Shown here piece by piece: positions 1-5,667 of a DNA stretch of 5,667 nt; positions within the stretch are counted from its first letter, which is position 1, and every line of letters starts with the position of its first letter. Below the pieces are notes generated by a model. The model saw only the letters and a list, made by a program, of their open reading frames with translations. It ran no database searches and was not told where the DNA came from. The stretch is from an uncultured Ktedonobacteraceae bacterium (GTDB lineage: Bacteria > Chloroflexota > Ktedonobacteria > Ktedonobacterales > Ktedonobacteraceae): positions 1-5,667 of the forward strand of contig CATPCK010000329.1 of the NCBI GenBank assembly GCA_955652655.1. Reading direction: 5' to 3'. A program made the translations under genes and the position numbers.

Positions 1-1506
1 ATGAAAAAGCGTGTTGAGCGGTTGCGCGGGATGCACGATATATTGCCTGAGGCGTATCAGCATCAACGCTGGTTGACTGACAGTTTGAGTACGTTCCTGG
101 CTCAAGCAGGGTATGTAACGGTCGATACTCCCATTCTAGAGCACAGTGATCTCTTTCTCACCAGCTTTGGGCAGGAACTGTGGCAGAACCTGTATGCTTT
201 TCGTCTGCACCATCGAGACCTTTGTTTGCGACCAGAGTACACAGCTTCAATCTGCCGGCTGTACCTTGATCATTACCAGCAGCAGCATTTACCTTTACGC
301 TTTCAATATGGCGGTCCAATTTTCCGCTATGAGGCGCCCGGGCGCAACCGTTATCGACAGCATACACAATTGGGGGTTGAGTTATTTGGTGGGCAGGCAG
401 TCGCCGCCGATGCTGAAATCGTGCAGCTTGCCTGTGATGTGCTCCAAAAACTTCACATCACCCAATACCGCTTGGAGTTGGGGCATATAGGTGTTGCCAG
501 TGGATTTATTCAACGCCTACGCCTCGACGAACAAGCGGCGCGTTTGTTGCTTAGTTTGATGGAACAAATCAGCCGCTCCGAAGAAGGAGAACAGGCTGCG
601 CAGGCGCGACTGGAAGCATTGTATCCCCTGAACACGGCGGAAGGGAGTAGTGGGGAGACAGTTGCCGGGGGGATATCCGAGGTAGAAACCCGCTTTATGA
701 CCTCTCTACTCAACGGCATCAGTATCTCCTTCGGGGATGATGCTGTTCGCGATGAAGTTGTCGAACGCTTCCTGTGGAAAGTGGGACGTAGTGAACAGCG
801 GCGGCAGATTCTGCACGCACTGGAGTTTATGCGTGCCCTACACGCGCTCTCCGGGCCTCCTCCTCTCGTCTTTGATGAACTGCGCGCCCTGTTAGCGAGC
901 TACGAACTGGATGCTGAGCCGCTGGCTGAACTGGAGCAGCTTGTGGAAATTGTAGAGCAGTGTGGAGTGCCACAGCAGCAGATTGTACTCAATCTGTCAC
1001 TTGGGCGCGGCGTCAGCTACTATACCGGGCTGGTTTTTGAGATACATGCTCGTGATGAGGATGGTTTTGATGCTCAACTCTGTGGAGGAGGTCGTTACGA
1101 TCACCTCATGCGCGCCGTTGGTAGCAACCGCGATATCAACGCCTGTGGTTTTGCCTTTGGTATCGAACGTCTCCTCTCGCTATTAGATAAAAGCGACCTG
1201 CCGCCGTACGGATCTACGCGGGCGCTGGTGATACCTGTCAGCCAGAGCGATGTGCCCTATGCCTTGCAAGTAGCTCGCTCCGCGCGTATGCGGGGCTTGT
1301 GGACGGAGGTGGATGTGAGCGGGCACGGTGTCGGAGCCGGTTTGAAAATGGCGACGAGGAAGCAGATTGCCATGGCAATGATCGTAGGTGAAAGTGAGCG
1401 GCAAATGCAGGGTGTAACTCTGAAGGATCTGCAGACAGGCGAAGAAAGAGTTTTAGCTGTAGATGCGCTGGCAGAGAATATAACTCCTAAGGAGCAATGG
1501 CAGTGA
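1..1506 (+). CDS. hisZ: HisZ-like ATP phosphoribosyltransferase regulatory subunit (histidyl-tRNA synthetase paralogue)
   Basis: This 501-residue class II aminoacyl-tRNA-synthetase-like protein is most likely HisZ, the partner that activates HisG and mediates histidine feedback in the cytoplasm. Visible HisRS-family landmarks are RGMHDILP (9-16), LRPEYTA (76-82), motif 2 FRYEAPGRNRYRQ (108-120) followed by QLGVE (123-127), RGVSYYTGLVFE (336-347), GGGRYDHL (362-369) and motif 3 GFAFGIERLL (383-392). A variable helical insertion lies at about 150-325. Residues about 405-490 resemble the HisRS anticodon-binding domain. Departures from active HisRS favour HisZ: the usual RGLDYY reads RGVSYY (Ser339 for Asp), the second Arg of FRYERP is Ala112, and the usual FHQ reads HTQ. 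The immediate junction with hisG supports this. The ATG is the first base of the window, so its ribosome site and promoter cannot be seen. The main alternative is a genuine or moonlighting HisRS, because motif 2, motif 3 and the C-terminal domain are well kept. Confidence 0.78.
   Translation: MKKRVERLRGMHDILPEAYQHQRWLTDSLSTFLAQAGYVTVDTPILEHSDLFLTSFGQELWQNLYAFRLHHRDLCLRPEYTASICRLYLDHYQQQHLPLRFQYGGPIFRYEAPGRNRYRQHTQLGVELFGGQAVAADAEIVQLACDVLQKLHITQYRLELGHIGVASGFIQRLRLDEQAARLLLSLMEQISRSEEGEQAAQARLEALYPLNTAEGSSGETVAGGISEVETRFMTSLLNGISISFGDDAVRDEVVERFLWKVGRSEQRRQILHALEFMRALHALSGPPPLVFDELRALLASYELDAEPLAELEQLVEIVEQCGVPQQQIVLNLSLGRGVSYYTGLVFEIHARDEDGFDAQLCGGGRYDHLMRAVGSNRDINACGFAFGIERLLSLLDKSDLPPYGSTRALVIPVSQSDVPYALQVARSARMRGLWTEVDVSGHGVGAGLKMATRKQIAMAMIVGESERQMQGVTLKDLQTGEERVLAVDALAENITPKEQWQ
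1489..1494 (+). promoter_or_regulatory. Shine-Dalgarno site that decides the hisG start
   Basis: AAGGAG lies inside the last codons of hisZ. It is only 2 nt from the ATG at 1497 but 8 nt from the in-frame GTG at 1503, a normal spacing. An in-frame TAA at 1488-1490 rules out any start further upstream. The spacing therefore favours GTG 1503. The 9-mer AAGGAGCAA recurs at 1509-1517 but has no usable start at proper spacing after it. Confidence 0.7.
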
Positions 1507-2585
1507 CGAAGGAGCAAGAAGTACGCTTAGCATTGCCCGGTAAAGGTGCATTGGAGGCCTCGACGCTCTCCTTTCTCGCCGAGTGTGGGATGAAGGTCAA
1601 CCGGAGTAACCCACGCCAGTACCTGGCACGCATCGCGAGCATGCCGGGATTGGAAGTGGTATTTCAACGCGCCGCAGATATACCTATGCTCGTGCTCAAT
1701 GGTGATGCCACACTCGGTATAACCGGCTATGATATCCTGGCCGAGCATCTCGGTTATAGTGATGACGAGATTGTTGATAGAGATAGCGGAGAAGATATCA
1801 TCGTTTTGGAACGTAATCTTGGCTACGGTGCCTGTCGCCTCGTGGTAGCGGTGCCCGAAACGTGGATCGATGTGAGCACCTGTGCTGACCTCTGGCACCT
1901 GGCAGGCTACTACGCTACGCAAAAAGGGCGGGGGCTGCGTATTGCCACAAAGTATCCCATTCTGACGGGACAGTTCCTTCGTCGACATGGCATCACTCAT
2001 TGTAAGATTGTTTCTCCACATGGGGCGCTTGAGGCGGCACCCTTGACCGATACGGCTGACTTGATCGTTGATCTGACCGAGACCGGTACGACACTGCGTG
2101 AAAACCACCTGAAATTGTTAGATGACGGTACTGTTTTGCGTTCTCAAGCCTGCTTGATTGCAAACGCACAGCTTCTGAGCCAGAACAAACAGGCCCTGAG
2201 CGCGGCCTCAATGATGTTGGAGTTGATCGACGCTCGCATGCAAGCGCGCAATCGCTCACTGCTCACTGCGCATTTGCAGGTTGAAGGCTCTGATGGGATT
2301 CGGCATATTTGCCAACAATTGAAAACTCGTATCCCGGGCTTCGAGTTTCGTATTGTAAGTTCCGATGGGGGTGGTTTGGCAGGAAGCGAAAAAGCGGATC
2401 CCAATGGATGTACGATTTCGGGGGTGGTACGTGTTGGCAATACAACTTCAGAATTGTTGGAGGCTGTCGCTATCCTGAGGAGTATGGGGGCATTTCATAT
2501 CGATGTAACCCCGTTGACCTATCGTTTTGAGAGAGAATCCGTGCGCGTTCGCAGCCTGCATGAACGATTAAAGAGGTTCCATTGA
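1503..2585 (+). CDS. hisG: ATP phosphoribosyltransferase HisG with C-terminal regulatory-like domain
   Basis: HisG catalyses the first committed step of histidine synthesis, condensing ATP with PRPP to give N1-(5-phosphoribosyl)-ATP. Numbered from the GTG start (360 residues), it shows the N-terminal LALPGKG (9-15), LGITGYDIL (71-79), the family signature ATKYPILTGQ (148-157) and the PRPP-binding loop DLTETGTTLRENHL (190-203). Residues about 253-343 form an extra domain ending in ILRSMGAFHIDVTPL (324-338). This resembles the PII-like regulatory domain of long-form HisG, which binds histidine. The total length fits the long form better than the short form (about 200-220 residues) that normally works with HisZ. 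The expected Asp of the DLGITG motif is Thr70. GTG 1503 overlaps the hisZ stop by 4 nt (GTGA); the ATG at 1497 would add two residues but sits only 2 nt from the Shine-Dalgarno site. The catalytic assignment is firm. The identity of the C-terminal domain is an inference from its shape and closing motif. Confidence 0.93.
   Translation: MTKEQEVRLALPGKGALEASTLSFLAECGMKVNRSNPRQYLARIASMPGLEVVFQRAADIPMLVLNGDATLGITGYDILAEHLGYSDDEIVDRDSGEDIIVLERNLGYGACRLVVAVPETWIDVSTCADLWHLAGYYATQKGRGLRIATKYPILTGQFLRRHGITHCKIVSPHGALEAAPLTDTADLIVDLTETGTTLRENHLKLLDDGTVLRSQACLIANAQLLSQNKQALSAASMMLELIDARMQARNRSLLTAHLQVEGSDGIRHICQQLKTRIPGFEFRIVSSDGGGLAGSEKADPNGCTISGVVRVGNTTSELLEAVAILRSMGAFHIDVTPLTYRFERESVRVRSLHERLKRFH
2570..2576 (+). 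promoter_or_regulatory. Ribosome-binding site for the TTG-started HAD-kinase gene
   Basis: AAAGAGG ends 5 nt before the TTG at 2582. It is a moderate Shine-Dalgarno match at slightly short spacing, inside the final codons of hisG. Together with the TTGA overlap it suggests that translation is largely coupled to termination of hisG. Confidence 0.5.
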
Positions 2586-5071
2586 ATAACCTGGTTCTAT
2601 TTGATCTAGATGGAGTGATCACCAGCGAAGAAGCCTACTGGGATGCAGCAGGGTTGACGCTGCATGAGCTCTGTTATAGTCCGCGCTATTGGAAGCTGGA
2701 TGCTGGCATTTTGGGCGCGCATGGGCAGTATCATCCAGTTGTGACGGCCGAGGAGAGCCGCAGTATCAGTCGTGCTATGCTTCCAGAAGCGGAGATACTC
2801 GCACTCAAGGCGCGCGCTATCAACTCCAACTGGGACACCTGTTATATGGCTGCCTGTCTCAGTTTGATTGACCTTTTGGCACTTGTGCCAGACCTCCAAT
2901 CTCTCTTGCCCTTACAGCCCTGGGAAGCTGAATGGCTCGCAGCCTTTAGAAAACAGAGCATACAATTCAAACTTCCGCGAGAATCGCCACTCCTTGTGAG
3001 GCGCTCGGGTCAATACGGGGAGAAAGACAGCGTTGGTACCAATCATGCTCAACATGCTACCTCGCTTTTTGATAGGCCCATTTTTGAAGGATGTGTTGGG
3101 CTTGCTCTCATCAACCGCTTTGACCTCTACGCCACTGAGCGACTGGGCTGTCCCATAGCGGATGTTTTTTCACGCTACAGCCCTTTTTGGGCATTTTGCC
3201 AGGATATCTTTCAAGAGTGGTACCTGGGGGATAATCTCTATAGGCTAACTTATGGTCATCTTTCAAAGCAGCAGGGAAAGCCTGGGTGTATTCACTTTGA
3301 GCAACCTCTGCTCCCCATAGAGGCTGTGCGGCCTGCTCTTGAAACGCTACAGATACAAGGTTATCTGTTGGGGTTTGCCACCGGTCGCACCCATCAAGAG
3401 GCTCTTTATCCTCTAGAAATGTATGGGTTACGTCGCTATTTTGATGAAGAGCATATCTCAACTTATGACGACGTCGAGCGAGCGGAGGCAGTGCTGCGTG
3501 CACGCGGCGATCACACGCTCCTGAGTAAGCCGCACCCTTTTCAATTTCTGGTTGCAGTTGATCATAGCGATCAAAATTTCAATAGTTTGCTTGAATACAT
3601 AGAACGCCTTGAAACAACGTCGCTTGAAGACCTTAGGGCACCAAAAACATCTCCTGCAAAGAATGAATCCTTTATGATTGTAGGAGACTCGACCAGTGAT
3701 ATACTGGGCGGTCGTGCGGCCGGGGCAATTACGGTGGCGGTCCTGACTGGCGCACGTACTGCAGAGGCGCGCCGGCTCCTGGAACAAAGCAGGCCCGATT
3801 TCATTATTGAAGATGTGACCAGGCTGCCGAAATTGTTGGAAGAGATTGATAGCCTTGCTACTATTCAGCGCCTCCAATTCGCTGAGAAAGAAAAAGCAGA
3901 GCGGCTTTTACAGCGCTGGTTGGCCCGGCATATGCAATTACACCCTGAGAGTGTGACCTTGACGCCAAAAGCCGTATCGTTGAATTCATTCAATGGATTT
4001 TACAGTCTGAACGGCGTAGAATACTTTTTCAAGACGCATGTCGAAGAGCAGGGTATCCTGGCAGAATACTATCACGCTGACCTGCTTCACCAGGCCGGCT
4101 ACAACATTGTCAAACCGCTCAAGGCGCTACACGAGGGAGGGCGACAGATGGTGATCTATCCAGTTGTGCGCTGGCCTGTAATGTTCGACCTTGTGCGCGC
4201 AATCGAGGTAGGTTCCGCTGAAGATGATGCGTTTGAAACGGTCATTGCAGCTGAAAAGCGGGAGTGTGCTCGTTTGCTGTCTATTTATGATCAGACAATG
4301 ATGATAAGCCGGGGGCAGGAATACGCTCGCGCTCCTATTCACCAGCTTTTCTGGCATCGCCTTGCAGGTGAACGGTTTAAATCATTCTACCAGGGAAAAG
4401 TTGTCACATTGCCGGGTCAATGCACGTCTGGTAATGCGCAGGAGATACCTTTCGAGGAACTGCTTCAATATCGCTGGACGATTTATAATACGTATGGAAC
4501 TGTTGTAACCGGAGAATGGAAGCGGCCGACCCTGGGCGAACTGATTGAACGAGCGAGAAGCGTACTCGATCCGGCGCGAGAAATGGCGACTGTCATCGGA
4601 CATGGAGATGCACATTTCGGCAATGTCTTCCTGGAAAATAGGAAAGACTTTCTCTATTTCGACCCGGCCTTTGCTGGACGCCATTCCCCGCTCCTCGACA
4701 TAGTCAAACCCTTCTTTCATAACGTATTCGCGACATGGATGTATTTTCCAGAGGAGGTAGCCCAGGATTTGCGCATTTCTGTCGAGATTCACGGTTCAGA
4801 CATTTACGTTGAGCATGATTTTGCGCTGACGATGATGCGTAAGGCGATTTTCGAGACGAAATTACACGCCCTCTACGCACCACTTAAGGAAATGCTGGGT
4901 GCGAGGAACGACCTTCCTGCAGATTGGTCAGAGATGGTATGGTTAGCAATGATGTGTTGCCCATTGTTGACGATGAACCTGCTGGATGTGAAACGCCTAC
5001 CTCCTGCTCTTTGCTGGCTTGGGCTGGCCCAGGCTATTGAAATGGGCAATAGATCACTGAACGAAGGATGA
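2582..5071 (+). CDS. HAD-superfamily phosphatase fused to an APH-like small-molecule kinase, function unknown
   Basis: This 829-residue protein joins two catalytic domains of opposite chemistry. The HAD half (about 1-425) has motif I FDLDGVI (7-13; nucleophile Asp8, acid Asp10), motif II FATGRT (265-270), motif III Lys316 in SKPHPF and motif IV GDSTSD (368-373). About 230 residues between motifs I and II form an unusually large cap, and a polar insert of about 45 residues precedes motif IV. A charged helical linker (about 425-452) leads to an APH/choline-kinase-type fold with candidate ATP lysine Lys484 (YFFKTH), Glu495, catalytic loop HGDAHFGN (674-681; Asp676, Asn681) and metal-binding Asp694. 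No signal peptide or clear membrane segment is seen, so it is probably cytoplasmic. The start is forced: an in-frame TGA lies at 2561, and any later start loses the nucleophile. The TTG overlaps the hisG stop by 4 nt. Its place between hisG and hisH suggests a histidine-linked role, possibly histinol-phosphate-type dephosphorylation (histidinol phosphate), but neither substrate can be read from sequence. Confidence 0.88.
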   Translation: MNNLVLFDLDGVITSEEAYWDAAGLTLHELCYSPRYWKLDAGILGAHGQYHPVVTAEESRSISRAMLPEAEILALKARAINSNWDTCYMAACLSLIDLLALVPDLQSLLPLQPWEAEWLAAFRKQSIQFKLPRESPLLVRRSGQYGEKDSVGTNHAQHATSLFDRPIFEGCVGLALINRFDLYATERLGCPIADVFSRYSPFWAFCQDIFQEWYLGDNLYRLTYGHLSKQQGKPGCIHFEQPLLPIEAVRPALETLQIQGYLLGFATGRTHQEALYPLEMYGLRRYFDEEHISTYDDVERAEAVLRARGDHTLLSKPHPFQFLVAVDHSDQNFNSLLEYIERLETTSLEDLRAPKTSPAKNESFMIVGDSTSDILGGRAAGAITVAVLTGARTAEARRLLEQSRPDFIIEDVTRLPKLLEEIDSLATIQRLQFAEKEKAERLLQRWLARHMQLHPESVTLTPKAVSLNSFNGFYSLNGVEYFFKTHVEEQGILAEYYHADLLHQAGYNIVKPLKALHEGGRQMVIYPVVRWPVMFDLVRAIEVGSAEDDAFETVIAAEKRECARLLSIYDQTMMISRGQEYARAPIHQLFWHRLAGERFKSFYQGKVVTLPGQCTSGNAQEIPFEELLQYRWTIYNTYGTVVTGEWKRPTLGELIERARSVLDPAREMATVIGHGDAHFGNVFLENRKDFLYFDPAFAGRHSPLLDIVKPFFHNVFATWMYFPEEVAQDLRISVEIHGSDIYVEHDFALTMMRKAIFETKLHALYAPLKEMLGARNDLPADWSEMVWLAMMCCPLLTMNLLDVKRLPPALCWLGLAQAIEMGNRSLNEG
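5063..5068 (+). promoter_or_regulatory. Ribosome-binding site of hisH
   Basis: GAAGGA ends 7 nt before the ATG at 5076, a standard spacing, and overlaps the last codons of the HAD-kinase gene. It supports ATG 5076 as the hisH start rather than the nearer ATG at 5068, which opens a frame of only three codons. Confidence 0.7.
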
Positions 5072-5075
5072 ATAG

Positions 5076-5667
5076 ATGATAGTCGTTATCGATTATGGGG
5101 CTGGTAATATGCGCAGCATCGAGAAGGCCCTTGCCTATGTGGGAGCCCAGGTACAGGTAACCGATGATCCTATTGTTGTTGCTGCCGCACAGGCTATTGT
5201 GCTGCCGGGAGTCGGCTCTGGCGGAACTGCAATGGCACGTATGAAGGAGAGAGGATTGGACGTTGCTATTCGCCTGGCAACACAACAGGGGAAGCCTTTT
5301 CTAGGTATTTGTCTTGGCATGCAACTGCTGGCAGAGTATCATGCAGAGGGAGAGGTCGACGGTCTTGGCCTCTTTCGTGGGGCAGTGAGACGTATACCTG
5401 ACGGACCGAAGATTCCGCATATGGGCTGGAACCAGGTGACGCCGACGCGCAGGGGTTTACCTATCTTTGCCGATCTTCCTGGAGATGCTTATTTTTATTT
5501 CGCTCACTCCTATTACGTCGAGCCGCAAGCTCATGGATGTGTAGCGGCAGTTACCGGATATGGTTCTTCCTTTTGCAGTGTTATTGTAGCCGAACATATC
5601 TGGGGTACCCAATTTCATCCAGAAAAGAGCGGACCTATGGGTCTGCAATTGCTGAGAAATTTTGTAA
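5076..5667 (+). CDS. hisH: Imidazole glycerol phosphate synthase glutaminase subunit HisH (3' end cut by the window)
   Basis: HisH is a class I glutamine amidotransferase. It releases ammonia from glutamine and channels it to HisF, which converts PRFAR to imidazole glycerol phosphate and AICAR. The window holds 197 codons plus one base with no stop. HisH proteins are usually about 200 residues and the visible end GLQLLRNFV (189-197) is typical of their last helix, so only a few residues are missing. Key features are IDYGAGN (5-11), PGVG (44-47), the nucleophile elbow GICLGMQ (77-83; Cys79), KIPHMGWN (112-119), FAHSYYV (142-148) and GTQFHPEKSG (177-186; His181 and Glu183 complete the triad). 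PGVG is followed by SGGTAM where AFGDAM is common, a small deviation near the oxyanion region. The gene begins 4 nt after the preceding stop, with its own Shine-Dalgarno site, so it belongs to the same operon. HisF (and often HisA) would be expected downstream. Confidence 0.96.
   Translation, partial: MIVVIDYGAGNMRSIEKALAYVGAQVQVTDDPIVVAAAQAIVLPGVGSGGTAMARMKERGLDVAIRLATQQGKPFLGICLGMQLLAEYHAEGEVDGLGLFRGAVRRIPDGPKIPHMGWNQVTPTRRGLPIFADLPGDAYFYFAHSYYVEPQAHGCVAAVTGYGSSFCSVIVAEHIWGTQFHPEKSGPMGLQLLRNFV

Noticed and set aside
1527..2108. 193-codon open frame on the minus strand
   Set aside because: It lies entirely antisense to hisG, whose conserved motifs cover the same bases; its translation shows no recognisable domain and no good ribosome site.
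3458..3877. 139-codon and 130-codon minus-strand open frames opposite the HAD domain
   Set aside because: They are antisense to HAD motifs II-IV and have Cys/Arg/His-rich, low-plausibility translations typical of shadow frames.
2582..5071. Possibility that the HAD and kinase halves are two genes joined by a sequencing error
   Set aside because: The frame is continuous through the linker (about codons 425-455) with no stop, no internal Shine-Dalgarno/start pair that stood out and no shift in composition; a true fusion is the simpler reading.
5068..5079. ATGA overlap at the end of the HAD-kinase gene as a possible hisH start
   Set aside because: ATG 5068 is out of frame with hisH and hits TGA after three codons; ATG 5076 has the correct frame and Shine-Dalgarno spacing.
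5034..5320. Short minus-strand open frames opposite the start of hisH
   Set aside because: They overlap the strongly conserved hisH coding sequence and have no domain or ribosome-site support.
1..5667. Promoters, attenuator or T-box leader, terminators, CRISPR or mobile elements
   Set aside because: The window begins at the first start codon and has no intergenic stretch over 4 nt; I saw no array, terminal repeats, transposase or hairpin followed by a T-run that I could defend.

Overview
The window is part of a tightly packed, single-strand (+) histidine-biosynthesis operon. It holds four consecutive genes and essentially no intergenic DNA: a hisZ-type histidyl-tRNA-synthetase paralogue (1-1506), hisG (1503-2585), a large two-domain protein that joins a HAD phosphatase to an aminoglycoside-phosphotransferase (APH)-like kinase (2582-5071), and hisH (from 5076, still open where the window ends). 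The first two junctions appear to be 4-nt stop/start overlaps (GTGA and TTGA), and the third is a 4-nt gap. This points to co-transcription and translational coupling. No promoter, terminator, RNA gene, mobile element, repeat array or CRISPR was found. The longest non-coding stretch is 4 nt, and the promoter must lie upstream of base 1.

Three of the genes fit the histidine pathway. HisG performs the committed step (ATP + PRPP to phosphoribosyl-ATP). The HisZ-like protein is the expected regulatory or co-catalytic partner of HisG. HisH is the glutaminase subunit of imidazole-glycerol-phosphate synthase, whose partner HisF should be encoded beyond the right edge. The unusual gene is the 829-residue HAD-kinase fusion. 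It lies between hisG and hisH, where many bacteria carry hisD, hisC and hisB. All four HAD motifs and the main APH kinase residues appear intact, so both halves look catalytically competent. The HAD half is a candidate for the histidinol-phosphate phosphatase step or for a metabolite-repair role. The kinase substrate cannot be told from sequence.

A second oddity is the pairing of a full-length HisZ-like protein, which keeps a synthetase-type C-terminal domain, with a HisG that carries a C-terminal extension resembling the long-form regulatory domain. Textbook HisZ pairs with short-form HisG that lacks this domain.

The organism is a bacterium of moderate GC content (judged by eye, roughly half GC) that uses GTG and TTG starts and clear Shine-Dalgarno sites. 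The gene set and protein style would suit Chloroflexota (for example Ktedonobacteria) or a related group, but this is a weak impression and not a demonstrated assignment.
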